From: Actinomycetota bacterium
Lineage (GTDB): Bacteria > Actinomycetota > Thermoleophilia > Solirubrobacterales > 70-9
Direction of reading: 5' to 3'
Assembly: GCA_018268675.1 (NCBI GenBank)
Contig: JAFDWB010000063.1
Coordinates: forward strand, 1 to 40,782
DNA: 40,782 nucleotides
Under the pieces are notes generated by a model that made no database searches, was not told where the DNA came from, and worked only from the letters and a program-made list of their open reading frames with translations. The position numbers and the translations under genes are program-made. Positions 8,652-16,904 of this stretch are shown here, in pieces (the first letter of the stretch is position 1; every line of letters starts with the position of its first letter).

Positions 8652-9468
8652 TACCGCGACGGAGCGTGTCCTGGCCGCCGCCGCCGATCAGGCGGTCGCC
8701 GCCGCCCATCCCGATCAGCACGTTGTTTCCCGCATCGCCGATCAGGAGGTCGGCGAAGCGGGTGCCGGTGATGTTCTCGATCGAGATCAGCTTGTCGCGG
8801 CCGGCCGAGACCTGGCTCGAGTGGCGGGCGAGGTTCACCTTCACCCCCGCCGGTTCGCCCCAGTAGTCGACCGTGTCGGAACCCGGGCCGCCGTCGAGGC
8901 GATCGTGCCCGCGCTGGGGCGAGAGCGTGTCGTTCCCGGCGCCGCCGTAGAGGTTGTCGAAGCCACGCCCGCCGCGGAGGACGTCGTTGCCCGCGCCGCC
9001 GATCAGCGTGTCGTTGCCGATGTAGCCGTGGAGCACGTCGTTGCCGGGCCCACCGATCACGGTGCCGTCGCCGAGGTTCTCTTCGAGTTCGTCGTTCCCG
9101 GCGCCGCCGGAGATGTGGTCGTTCCCCCGTTCGCCGTCGATCCGGTCGTTGCCACCCTGGCCGAAGATCGTGTCGTTCCCGCGGCCGCCGAAGGCGCGGT
9201 CCGCCCCCGCCCCGGCACAGACGATGTCGTTGCCGCCGAGCGAGTGGATCACGTCGTTGCCGGCGCCGGCCCAGATCACGTCGGGGCCCTTGGTGCCGAC
9301 GATGTTGTCGTCGCCTTCGGTCCCGACGATCGTCGCGTTGCGGCCATCGCAAGTATGCGCCGCTCGAGAGTGGGCGGCGACGGGGAACGCGAGCAGGGCG
9401 AGAAAGGCGGCGGCGATGGGAAGGAGACGGCGCGCGATGCGGCCCAGGATAGAGGGCGGCGGGACCAT
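8647..9468 (-). CDS. Exported calcium-binding RTX-repeat protein
   Basis: 273 residues. A signal peptide (basic start, hydrophobic LLPIAAAFLALLAFPVAA) is followed by about a dozen GGxGNDxL-type nonapeptide repeats from residue 45 to the C-terminus, with one non-repeat insertion (GVKVNLARHSSQVSAGRDKL). Such repeats fold into a Ca2+-filled beta-roll outside the cell. No catalytic domain is present, so the role is unknown. ATG 9468 is preferred to GTG 9471 because AAGGAG is spaced properly for it. It lies between the two copies of the 21-nt site, suggesting membership in the same regulon. Confidence 0.85.
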   Translation of the reverse strand: MVPPPSILGRIARRLLPIAAAFLALLAFPVAAHSRAAHTCDGRNATIVGTEGDDNIVGTKGPDVIWAGAGNDVIHSLGGNDIVCAGAGADRAFGGRGNDTIFGQGGNDRIDGERGNDHISGGAGNDELEENLGDGTVIGGPGNDVLHGYIGNDTLIGGAGNDVLRGGRGFDNLYGGAGNDTLSPQRGHDRLDGGPGSDTVDYWGEPAGVKVNLARHSSQVSAGRDKLISIENITGTRFADLLIGDAGNNVLIGMGGGDRLIGGGGQDTLRRGK

Positions 9469-9484
9469 CACGCTCCTTCCGGAG

Positions 9485-9505
9485 TCGAAAGTAGAAAGTG
9501 CTACT
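9485..9505. promoter_or_regulatory. Conserved 21-nt regulatory site, copy 2
   Basis: Matches the copy at 8631-8651 in the same strand orientation at 19 of 21 positions, keeping the AGTAG-N6-CTACT dyad. It lies 17 bp upstream of the RTX gene (minus) and 60 bp upstream of the first acyl-CoA dehydrogenase (plus), so it could control both. Confidence 0.6.
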
Positions 9506-9565
9506 GTCTACTCGCATTCGGGGCGGGCACGGGAGCGCCCCGGTCAACGACTAGAGGAGAGAACC

Positions 9566-10783
9566 GTGGCGAGCGCGACCTCAGACGGCTCCAGCGTCAT
9601 CAAGCCGGACCACGCGGCGGGGCGCAAGCACTTCATCTTCGGCCAGGAGCACGAAGACCTGCGCGAGTCGATGCAGGCATGGGTGAAGAACGAGCTCTAC
9701 CCCCACCGCAACGAGTGGGAGGAGACCTACTGGCCGACCGCGGCGATGAGGCGGGCGGGCGAGCTCGGCTTCCTCGGCCTCTGCTTCCCGGAGGAGTACG
9801 GCGGCCAGGGCGGCGACTACTACTACTCGTTGGTGCGGGCCGAGTGCATGAGCTACTCCGGCTCGGGCGGCACCAACATGGCCTTCGCGGTCCAGTCCGA
9901 CATGGTGCTGCCGCCGATCCACCTGCTCGGCACCGAGGCGCAGAAACGGCGCTACCTCGAACCGGGGCTGAAGGGCGAGAAGGTCGGCGCGCTGGGGATC
10001 ACCGAGCCGGGCGCGGGCTCCGACGTCGCCGGGATCCGCACGACCGCGATCCGCGACGGTGACGAATTCGTCATCAACGGCTCGAAGACGTTCATCACCA
10101 ACGGCCCGCGCGCCGACTTCATCGTGCTCGTCTGCAAGACGAACCCGGAGGAGCGCCACGCCGGGATCACCCTGTTCGTGATCGACCTGAAGGACGACGA
10201 GGGCAACCACGTGCCCGGCTTCAGCGTCTCCGCCGAGCTGGAGAAGATGGGGATGCACGCCTCCGACACCGGCGAACTGGCCTTCGAAGACGTCCGCGTC
10301 CCCGCCGACTCGATCCTCGGCGAGGAGGGCAAAGGCTTCTACCACATCGCCTGGGAGCTGCAGGGCGAGCGCCTCGTCGCCGCCGCGGGCTGCCACGCGG
10401 GGGCGGAACGGATGATCGAGCGGGCGATCGAGTACGCGGGCGAGCGCGAAGCCTTCGGCCGCCCGATCGGCAAATTCCAGGCGCTCCGTCACAAGATCGC
10501 CGAGATGGCGACGAAGACGGAGGCTGCCAAGGCGCTCACCTACGCGACCGCCTGGCGGTTCGCCAACGGCGAGTACCCGGTGCGCGAGATCACGATGGCG
10601 AAGCTGAACGCCTCGCGGGTCGCCTGCGAGGTCGCCGACGACACGATCCAGATCTTCGGCGGCTACGGCTACATGAAGGAGTACGAGGTCGAGCGCGCCT
10701 ACCGCGACGTCCGCCTCAACCGCATCGGCGCCGGAACCGACGAGGTGATGCTCGACGTGATCGGGCGGAGCTACGGGCTGTAG
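9566..10783 (+). CDS. Acyl-CoA dehydrogenase (isovaleryl-CoA dehydrogenase type)
   Basis: 405 residues from the GTG at 9566, which has AGGAG upstream. FAD and substrate motifs: LGITEPGAGSDVAGIRT, KTFITNGPRADF, REAFGRPIGKFQALRH, and FGGYGYMKEYEVERAYRDVR. The usual C-terminal catalytic Glu (xYEGT) is replaced by IGAGT, and a Glu occurs instead in WELQGERLV. That swap is characteristic of isovaleryl-CoA and related long or branched acyl-CoA dehydrogenases. Electrons would pass to ETF. Probably part of the same catabolic unit as the crotonase-carboxylase operon. Confidence 0.92.
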   Translation: MASATSDGSSVIKPDHAAGRKHFIFGQEHEDLRESMQAWVKNELYPHRNEWEETYWPTAAMRRAGELGFLGLCFPEEYGGQGGDYYYSLVRAECMSYSGSGGTNMAFAVQSDMVLPPIHLLGTEAQKRRYLEPGLKGEKVGALGITEPGAGSDVAGIRTTAIRDGDEFVINGSKTFITNGPRADFIVLVCKTNPEERHAGITLFVIDLKDDEGNHVPGFSVSAELEKMGMHASDTGELAFEDVRVPADSILGEEGKGFYHIAWELQGERLVAAAGCHAGAERMIERAIEYAGEREAFGRPIGKFQALRHKIAEMATKTEAAKALTYATAWRFANGEYPVREITMAKLNASRVACEVADDTIQIFGGYGYMKEYEVERAYRDVRLNRIGAGTDEVMLDVIGRSYGL

Positions 10784-10793
10784 GCCCGGCGCG

Positions 10794-10970
10794 TCAGGTT
10801 CGGAGCAGGACCGTCACGAGGACACCGAGGACGGCGAGCATCGTGGTCGCCCACAGCCACCAGTTGAGGGAGCGCAGTTCGCGGATGTCCGTTTCGACGC
10901 GATCGAATCTTCCGTCGATTCGGCCCATCGCTTCGTCGATGCGCTCGTCGGTCCACCTCGTGCGTTCCAT
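10794..10970 (-). CDS. Small coiled-coil, single-span membrane protein
   Basis: 58 residues from ATG 10970 (a GTG at 10988 would add six). The N-terminal half is a charged helix with heptad character (DERIDEAMGRIDGRFDRVE), followed by one transmembrane segment (WWLWATTMLAVLGVLVTVLL). Similar small proteins occur widely in actinobacteria with no known function. It lies on the opposite strand between two acyl-CoA dehydrogenase genes. Confidence 0.55.
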   Translation of the reverse strand: MERTRWTDERIDEAMGRIDGRFDRVETDIRELRSLNWWLWATTMLAVLGVLVTVLLRT

Positions 10971-11039
10971 GCCGGCAACGTACTCCACCGCGCTCTGGAA
11001 ATCTCGGTCCGTTACACAAAATTTGCACTTGGCCGCGCC

Positions 11040-12224
11040 ATGAGCGCCCAGGTCGTCAAAGACAGCGGGGCACGGGCGGTGCTACCGCCGTTCGGGGCCG
11101 AGCACGAGGAGCTGCGACAGACGGTGGCCCGGTTCGTCGGCGCCGAGATCGCGCCGCACGTGGACGAGTGGGAGCGCGCCGAAGAGTTCCCGCGGGAGCT
11201 GTACCGGCGCTGCGCCGAGCTCGGCTTCCTCGGGCTGAAGTTCCCGGAGCGCTACGGCGGCCAGGGCGGCGACCACCTGCACGACGCGGTGTGGGTGGAG
11301 GAGCTGGCGCGCTCGGGCGGGTCGGGCGGCGTCGCCGCGGGGCTGAACGCGCACGCCTCGATCGCCCTGCCGCCGATCTTCAACTTCGGCACCGAGGAGC
11401 AGCGGCAACGATGGCTGGTGCCGGGGATCGCGGGCGAGAAGATCGGGGCGCTGGGGATCACCGAGCCGGGCGCGGGCTCCGACGTCGCCGGGATCACGAC
11501 CACGGCGCGGCGGATCGACGGCGGCTACCTCGTCGACGGCGCCAAGACCTTCATCACCAACGGCGTCCGCGCCGACTTTCTCGTCTGCGCCTGCAAGACC
11601 ACCGAGGCGGGCGGCCACGACGGCATCTCCTTCCTCGTGCTCGAGCGCGAGATGCCCGGCTACGAGGTGTCGCGGAAGCTGGAGAAGCTCGGCTGGCACT
11701 CCTCCGACACCGGCGAGCTCTCCTTCACCGAGGTCGAGGTGCCGGCGGCGAACCTGCTCGGCGAGGAGAACGGCGGCTTCCGCCTGATCATGGCCAACTT
11801 CGCCTGGGAGCGGCTGCTCATGGCGGTCGGCGCCGTCGGGGCGATGCAGCGCCTGCTCGACACGGCGGTCGCCTATGCCCTCGACCGCGAAGCCTTCGGC
11901 CGCCCGATCGCCAAGTTCCAGACGATCCGCCACCAGATCGCCGAGATGGCGACCAAGGCCGAGGTCTCCCGCGCCCTCACCTACGACGCCCTGCGCCTGT
12001 TCCACGCCGGCCGGCCGTGCATCCGCGAGGTCTCGATGGCGAAGCTCCTCACCCAGCGCGCCGTCCTCGAGATCGCCGACCAGACGCTGCAGATCCACGG
12101 CGGCTACGGCTACACGCGCGAGTACGGGATCGAGCGCGCGGTGCGCGACGCCCGGCTCGGTCCGATCGGCGGCGGCACCGACGAGGTGATGAAGGAGATC
12201 ATCGGCAAGACGATCGGCCTGTGA
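11040..12224 (+). CDS. Acyl-CoA dehydrogenase (isovaleryl-CoA dehydrogenase type)
   Basis: 394 residues and clearly a paralogue of the enzyme encoded at 9566. Same landmarks: LGITEPGAGSDVAGITT, KTFITNGVRADF, REAFGRPIAKFQTIRH and IHGGYGYTREYGIERAVRDAR. C-terminal IGGGT replaces the canonical Glu motif and the base is likely the Glu in FAWERLLMA. Substrate unknown; branched or long acyl-CoA by family. No Shine-Dalgarno is visible before ATG 11040. The stop overlaps the GTG start of the SixA-like gene. Confidence 0.92.
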   Translation: MSAQVVKDSGARAVLPPFGAEHEELRQTVARFVGAEIAPHVDEWERAEEFPRELYRRCAELGFLGLKFPERYGGQGGDHLHDAVWVEELARSGGSGGVAAGLNAHASIALPPIFNFGTEEQRQRWLVPGIAGEKIGALGITEPGAGSDVAGITTTARRIDGGYLVDGAKTFITNGVRADFLVCACKTTEAGGHDGISFLVLEREMPGYEVSRKLEKLGWHSSDTGELSFTEVEVPAANLLGEENGGFRLIMANFAWERLLMAVGAVGAMQRLLDTAVAYALDREAFGRPIAKFQTIRHQIAEMATKAEVSRALTYDALRLFHAGRPCIREVSMAKLLTQRAVLEIADQTLQIHGGYGYTREYGIERAVRDARLGPIGGGTDEVMKEIIGKTIGL

Positions 12225-12688
12225 CCGGCGCGCCGGCGTGGGACGATGGGCGCGTGATCTACCTGCTGCGACACGGCGACGCCGAGCACGGCGAGATGGA
12301 CGACGCCGCGCGCAGGCTGACCGCGAAGGGGGAGCGGCAGGCGCGCGACGCCGGGTTGGCGCTGCGCGAGCTCGGCGCCGGGATCGACGCCTGCCTCGCC
12401 AGCCCGAAGGTACGGGCGCTCGACACCGCGCGGCTCGCCGGCGAGGCGCTGGGCGTCGAGGTCGAGGTGACCGAGGCGCTCCGCGGCGGTCCGTTCGACG
12501 CGCTCGAACTCGCCGCCGGCCGCGGTGAGGTGCTGCTGGTCGGCCACGAGCCGGACTTCTCGCGCGAGGTCGGCCGCCTCACCGGCGCCAACGCGAAGCT
12601 GAAGAAGGGCGGGATCGCGGTGGTCGACGGCTCGTCGCTGGTCGCCCTCTGGCGCCCGGCCGAGCTGCACCGGATCGCGGCTCGCTAG
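12221..12688 (+). CDS. Histidine phosphatase family protein (SixA-like)
   Basis: 155 residues from GTG 12221, which overlaps the preceding TGA (GTGA). GTG 12254 would give the more typical VIYLLRHG start (144 residues), so the start is uncertain. The RHG catalytic signature (LLRHGDAEHG) contains the phospho-accepting His, and a second His occurs in VGHEPDFS. SixA proteins dephosphorylate phosphohistidine on HPt or PTS proteins. Its stop overlaps the convergent GAP-family stop in a shared CTAG. Confidence 0.85.
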   Translation: MTGAPAWDDGRVIYLLRHGDAEHGEMDDAARRLTAKGERQARDAGLALRELGAGIDACLASPKVRALDTARLAGEALGVEVEVTEALRGGPFDALELAAGRGEVLLVGHEPDFSREVGRLTGANAKLKKGGIAVVDGSSLVALWRPAELHRIAAR

Positions 12689-13389
12689 CCGAAGATCAGG
12701 AAGGCCGCGCCGCGGACGATGAGCAGGGAGCCGAGGACCAGGGCGACGGTGCCCGCGGTGCGGGCGGCGTTGCGGGAGATCCAGTCGCGGAAGCGGACCA
12801 CGGCGCCCTCCGTCCATTTCGGCGCCACGTAGAAGCCGATCAGCGGCAGCTCCAGGAGCAGCTGTTGGATCAGGCAGAAGACGATGACCGCAAGGGCCGT
12901 CGAGGTGGTCGGCCAGCCGAGCTGCGCGATCTTGCCCAGGGCGACCAGATAGGAAGCGCCGGGCAGCGAGAGCACGGCGCCGACCGCGAAGGTGAGGCGC
13001 ATCGAGCCGCGGCCCAACATCCGTTCCGGCAGCGATTCCTTTTCCTCCTTCGGCCCGTGCTTTTCCTCCTGGCGCCGGCGACGGCGCTCTTTGGCCTCGC
13101 TGACCCGGCCGGTGCGGAGGGCCCAGCCGACGGCCACCAGGATCGCGCCGAAGACGAGGTCCTCGACCGGGCTCAGGGTCGTCTTCCCCGATTCCACCGC
13201 ACCGCTGCTGTCGAGCGAGAAGACGATCGCCATGCCGAGCCCGATGCTCGTCATGTAGGCGCCGAGCAGGTAGCCGGTGATCAGGCGCCGCGGGTCCGGC
13301 AGCAGCATCATGATCGTCACCGCCGCCAGCAACGTCGGGTTGAACATCGCCAGGAGCGAGAGCAGAAAGATGTCGAAGACGTTGCCCAC
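12685..13389 (-). CDS. GAP family (Sap, sulfolipid-addressing-like) membrane protein
   Basis: 234 residues with about six membrane helices in two blocks (about 1-95 and 130-234), separated by a very charged cytosolic loop (ERRRRRQEEKHGPKEEKE). The MFNPTLLAAVTIMMLLPDPRR start and the SLPGASYLVALGKI segment match the GAP/Sap family (PF11139), related in fold to LysE exporters; mycobacterial Sap helps move sulfolipid-1. Its cargo is unknown here, but lipid export would suit the neighbourhood. Confidence 0.8.
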   Translation of the reverse strand: MGNVFDIFLLSLLAMFNPTLLAAVTIMMLLPDPRRLITGYLLGAYMTSIGLGMAIVFSLDSSGAVESGKTTLSPVEDLVFGAILVAVGWALRTGRVSEAKERRRRRQEEKHGPKEEKESLPERMLGRGSMRLTFAVGAVLSLPGASYLVALGKIAQLGWPTTSTALAVIVFCLIQQLLLELPLIGFYVAPKWTEGAVVRFRDWISRNAARTAGTVALVLGSLLIVRGAAFLIFG

Positions 13390-13498
13390 GCGCGGGATTC
13401 ACTCATGTCCGGGCCGTCGAGGCAAACTGGCCGGCGAGCCAGGAGCGCGCGGTCCGTGTAGCCTCCGCGACCGACTTCACGAGCTAGAGAGGGGAACC

Positions 13499-14329
13499 AT
13501 GGGACTTCTGGACGGCAAGGCGGCGATCGTGACCGGCTCGGCGCGGGGGATCGGGCGGGCGACCGCCGAGCTCTTCGCGGCCGAGGGCGCGCGGGTGCTG
13601 ATCAACGACCTCGACGCCGAGGCGGCCGAGCAGACGGCGGCCGAGATCGAGGGCGAGACCGCGGTCTTCGCCGGCGACCTGACCGCCGCGGGCGCCTGCG
13701 ACGAGCTGGTCGCCGCCGCGGTCGAGGCCTTCGGCCAGGTCGACGTCGTCGTCAACAACGCCGGCTACACCTGGGACGGGGTCGCCCACAAGGTCACCGA
13801 CGAGCAGTTCCAGGCGATGCTCGACATCCACACGATCGTCCCCTTCCGGGTCGCCCGGGCCCTCGCCCCGCACTGGCGCGAGGCGGCGAAGAAGGAGCTC
13901 TCCGAAGGGGTCGAGGTCTTCCGCAAGCTGATCAACACCTCCTCGACCACGGGGATGATGGGCAACGCGGGCCAGGTCAACTACGCCGCCGGCAAGGCGG
14001 GCGTGGTCGGGATCACGAAGACCCTGGCCAAGGAGTGGGGCCGGTTCAGGATCAACGTCAACGCGGTCGCCTTCGGCTTCGTCGAGACCCGCCTCACCGC
14101 CGCCAAGGAGGAGGGCGGGGAGATCACCGCCCCGGGCGGGGAGAGGATCGGGCTCGGGATCCCCGAGCAGATGCGGGCGATGGCCGCCGCGGTGATCCCG
14201 CTGGGGCGCCCCGCCACCCCGACCGAGGCGGCCGGCCCGGTCCTCTTCCTCGCCTCGCCGCTGGCCGACTACGTGCACGGCCAGGTGCTGAACGTCACCG
14301 GCGGGATGTTCGGGGGGATGTACACCTGA
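13499..14329 (+). CDS. Short-chain dehydrogenase/reductase (FabG-like)
   Basis: 276 residues, classical SDR. TGSARGIG cofactor loop (about 13-20), NNAG at about 90, catalytic Ser in NTSSTTG, and YAAGK (YxxxK). IND after the second strand (acidic residue) suggests NAD(H) preference. An extended insert (APHWREAAKKELSEGVEVF) before the catalytic Ser is typical of SDRs linked to beta-oxidation. Probably a 3-hydroxyacyl-CoA or 3-oxoacyl reductase. GAGAGGGG gives a good ribosome site before ATG 13499. Confidence 0.9.
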   Translation: MGLLDGKAAIVTGSARGIGRATAELFAAEGARVLINDLDAEAAEQTAAEIEGETAVFAGDLTAAGACDELVAAAVEAFGQVDVVVNNAGYTWDGVAHKVTDEQFQAMLDIHTIVPFRVARALAPHWREAAKKELSEGVEVFRKLINTSSTTGMMGNAGQVNYAAGKAGVVGITKTLAKEWGRFRINVNAVAFGFVETRLTAAKEEGGEITAPGGERIGLGIPEQMRAMAAAVIPLGRPATPTEAAGPVLFLASPLADYVHGQVLNVTGGMFGGMYT

Positions 14330-14811
14330 GCGGGGCCGCCGCCACCGGCGGGCGGCCCGAGCCGCTCTACCTCCGCTACGCCGACCAGCTCTGGCCGCTC
14401 ACCAACCGCCTGGCGGGCGCCCATGCCTTCCTCTATCGCAGGACGGGTGGGCGCCTCGGCGAGCGGGTCCCCGGCGGCCGGGGACGGATGCTGCTTCTCG
14501 ACCACGTCGGCGCCAGGAGCGGCGCCCTGCGCACCACCCCCCTTCTCTACGTCCCTGACGGCGAGAACATCGTCATCGTCGCCTCGAAGGGCGGCTTCCC
14601 GAGGCACCCGGCCTGGTTCCACAACCTGCGCGCCAACCCGGTCACCTACGTCCGAGTCGGCCCACAGCGGCGCAAGGTGCGGGCCCGCGTCGCGACGCCC
14701 GAGGAGCGCCCGGCACTCTGGGACCGCGCCGTCGCGGTCTGGCCCGGCTACGCGGACTACCGGGCGCGGACCGACCGCGAGATCCCGCTCGTGGCGCTCG
14801 AGCCGGCGTAG
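14326..14811 (+). CDS. Deazaflavin (F420)-dependent nitroreductase family protein
   Basis: About 161 residues, Ddn/PF04075-type split-barrel. Marks: VGARSGALRTTPLLYV, ASKGGFPRHPAWFHNLRANP, and C-terminal YADYRARTDREIPLVAL. F420-binding homologues reduce quinones and nitro-compounds; F420 use points to Actinomycetota. No ATG, GTG or TTG is available near the expected N-terminus. The in-frame CTG at 14326, overlapping the SDR stop and 8 nt after a GGGGGG run, is the best start I can see. The next upstream start in frame (GTG 14035) would bury it deep in the SDR gene. Confidence 0.8.
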   Translation: MSGAAATGGRPEPLYLRYADQLWPLTNRLAGAHAFLYRRTGGRLGERVPGGRGRMLLLDHVGARSGALRTTPLLYVPDGENIVIVASKGGFPRHPAWFHNLRANPVTYVRVGPQRRKVRARVATPEERPALWDRAVAVWPGYADYRARTDREIPLVALEPA

Positions 14812-14866
14812 GGCGAGGGGTCCGGGGCGCGGCCGAGCTGGCGCCCTGTGCCGGCTGACGCCCGAC

Positions 14867-14918
14867 GGCGCGGCCATCCCCCTCATGCTTCGGCTGTTAT
14901 GAGGGGGATGGCCGCGCC
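14867..14918. terminator. Perfect 20-bp hairpin after the SDR-nitroreductase pair
   Basis: Arms 14867-14886 and 14899-14918 are exact reverse complements with a 12-nt loop. It starts 56 nt beyond the nitroreductase-like stop in a 285-bp space between convergent genes, so a bidirectional terminator is likely. No T-tract is seen. The rest of 14812-15096 holds one more hairpin and no gene. Confidence 0.6.
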
Positions 14919-15008
14919 TTGGTCTGCCGCCGGCCCGGGGCGCGCGCCGAGGGAGCGGTCGCGAGCGTCGGGTTGGCCTCCGGCCGGCCTGCCATCAGGT
15001 CCCCGGCT

Positions 15009-15057
15009 GGTGCGTTCGCAGTTATCCACGCTATGTGTGGGTAACTGCGAACTCACC
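15009..15057. repeat. Hairpin repeat element, copy 1
   Basis: Arms 15014-15029 and 15037-15052 form a 16-bp stem with one wobble and a 7-nt loop; flanking GGTG/CACC extends it. Bases 15011-15054 match 39522-39565 at 35 of 44 positions without gaps. Being in the space between convergent genes, it may serve as a terminator, but recurrence at a distant site marks it as a dispersed element. Confidence 0.65.
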
Positions 15058-15096
15058 GGGAGGTTCCTCGGGAGGCCGGCGCCCGGGGCCGGCTTC

Positions 15097-15945
15097 CTAG
15101 CGTCTCTCCTCCGCGGGCAGATCACCAGATGCGGTGGCGACCTCTGCGGGGGGCCAGGGGCCGGTCCAGTTGTCGCGGCCGCCGTCGAGGGTGATCGTGG
15201 TGCCGGAGAAGAAGTCGCCGGCGGGGGAGGCGAGGTAGGCGAGGAGCCAGGCGATCTCCTCGGGGCGGCCGGCACGGCCGAGGGGGATCGAGTGGGCGAC
15301 TCGGTCGACGATCTGGGGCGGGTACTTGGTGAGGAGGGTCTCGGTGGCGAACTGGCCGGCGGCGACGGCGCAGGTGGTGATGCCGAAGCGGGCCCATTCG
15401 GTCGCCAGGGTCCGCATCATGTTCTCGACCGCCGCCCGGGCGGCGCCGGAGTGGACCATGCCCGGCATCCCGTTGTGGGGCGAGAGGGTGACGCTGAGGA
15501 TCTTGCCGCCGCCGCCCGGGATGAACGCCTTCGTCGCCGCGGCGTGGGACATCAGCCAGGTGCCCGTGACATTCAGCTCCACCACGGTGCGAAAGCCTTT
15601 CGGAGAGATCGCCTCGGCGGGCGAGAGGAACTGGCCGCCAGCGTTGTTGACGAGGACGTCGAGGCGCTCGTGGCGCTCCAGCAGTCGATCGAAGAACCCG
15701 TCGACCGGCTCCTCCTCGCGGATGTCGAGGACCTCGTGCTCGAAGGCTCCCGGCAGCCCGGCGGCGAGCGCCGCCGTCTCGGCAAGCGGCTCCGGGCGCC
15801 GCCCACAACCGACCACGACCGCGCCCAGCCGCATCAGCTCCAGGGCCGTCTCCCGCCCGAGGCCGCTGCCGGCCCCCGAGACCACCACCACCCGGCCGTC
15901 GAGCAGACCGTCCCTGAATACCTGCGAACGCGAGCTTTCAGCCAT
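15097..15945 (-). CDS. SDR family trans-2-enoyl-CoA reductase-like protein (PECR/DECR type)
   Basis: 282 residues from ATG 15945. SGAGSGLGRE cofactor loop and VNNAGGQF are standard. The usual YxxxK region reads HSGAARAAVENMMRTLATEWA, so Tyr and Lys of the classical motif are absent. This HSGAARA signature is shared with peroxisomal trans-2-enoyl-CoA reductase and 2,4-dienoyl-CoA reductase, as is the C-terminal GRDNW. It likely reduces unsaturated acyl-CoAs. Divergent from the MBL hydrolase, with a 47-bp promoter space between them. Confidence 0.85.
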   Translation of the reverse strand: MAESSRSQVFRDGLLDGRVVVVSGAGSGLGRETALELMRLGAVVVGCGRRPEPLAETAALAAGLPGAFEHEVLDIREEEPVDGFFDRLLERHERLDVLVNNAGGQFLSPAEAISPKGFRTVVELNVTGTWLMSHAAATKAFIPGGGGKILSVTLSPHNGMPGMVHSGAARAAVENMMRTLATEWARFGITTCAVAAGQFATETLLTKYPPQIVDRVAHSIPLGRAGRPEEIAWLLAYLASPAGDFFSGTTITLDGGRDNWTGPWPPAEVATASGDLPAEERR

Positions 15946-15992
15946 CGCCGGCCAGCCTACAAGCGCGCCGCGCACGCGTATTTTGGACAGAG

Positions 15993-16904
15993 ATGGCAGT
16001 CCACGTCGAACCCCAGCCGCTGAACGGACCGCTCCCCGGCGGCCGCGCCGGCGCCACCGTCGCGGTCGAACCGCTGGTCGCCGGCCACGTCGACTTCCCC
16101 CGCGCGGCGATGGTCGACCCGGGCGGCAGCTTCAAGACCCTGCGCCTGGCGCGGGCCATGTCGAGCACCAAGCAGGCCGAGGCGGTCCCCGTCCCCACCT
16201 TCCTGATCCGCCACCCGACCGTCGGCCCGGTGCTGGTCGACACCGGCCTGCACCCCTCGATCGCCAGTGGCGGGGCGGAGAACTTCGGCGGCCTCGCCAA
16301 CCGCTTCGGGCGCCCGGCGCTCGAGCCCGGCGAAGACGTCCCCTCGCAGCTGCGTGCCAAGGGGATCGAGCCGCGCCAGGTCCCGGTCGTCGTGATGACC
16401 CACCTCCACCTCGACCACTCCTCGGCGATCTCCGAGTTCCCCGACTCCACGTTCGTCTTCAGCGCCGCCGAGTGGCAGGAGGCGGCACACGGCTCGAAAC
16501 CGTCCCTGAACGGCTACCGCCGCGCCCATTTCGACCTCGCCTTCGAGTACCGCACGGTCGATTTCGACGGCGATGCGGTGGAGTCCTACGCGACCTTCGG
16601 GCGCACTTTCGACCTCTTCGGTGACGGAAGCGTACGCCTCGCGTTCACCCCCGGGCACACTGCCGGGCACTGCTCGGTGGTCTGCCGCCTCGCCGACAGC
16701 GACTTCGTCGTCGGCGGCGATGCCGTCTACATGCTGGGCCAGCTGGAGGGACGCGAACCGCTGCCGCCGCGCCCCTTCGACGCCCACAACATGCGCCGCT
16801 CACTGCAGGAGCTGCGCCTCTTCCACGCCCAGTTCCCCGGCGCCGTGATCACGCCCGGCCACGATCCGGACTTCTACGCCCGGATCGCGCCGCGCTTCGA
16901 GTAG
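15993..16904 (+). CDS. MBL-fold metallohydrolase (N-acyl homoserine lactonase-like)
   Basis: 303 residues. The zinc-binding motif THLHLDHSS (HxHxDH) is complete, with further ligands in TPGHTAGH, GGDAVY and ITPGHDPDF. Layout matches the AHL-lactonase branch of metallo-beta-lactamases, but many members cleave other lactones or esters. No signal peptide. The 3' end overlaps the convergent acyltransferase gene by 56 bp. Confidence 0.85.
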   Translation: MAVHVEPQPLNGPLPGGRAGATVAVEPLVAGHVDFPRAAMVDPGGSFKTLRLARAMSSTKQAEAVPVPTFLIRHPTVGPVLVDTGLHPSIASGGAENFGGLANRFGRPALEPGEDVPSQLRAKGIEPRQVPVVVMTHLHLDHSSAISEFPDSTFVFSAAEWQEAAHGSKPSLNGYRRAHFDLAFEYRTVDFDGDAVESYATFGRTFDLFGDGSVRLAFTPGHTAGHCSVVCRLADSDFVVGGDAVYMLGQLEGREPLPPRPFDAHNMRRSLQELRLFHAQFPGAVITPGHDPDFYARIAPRFE

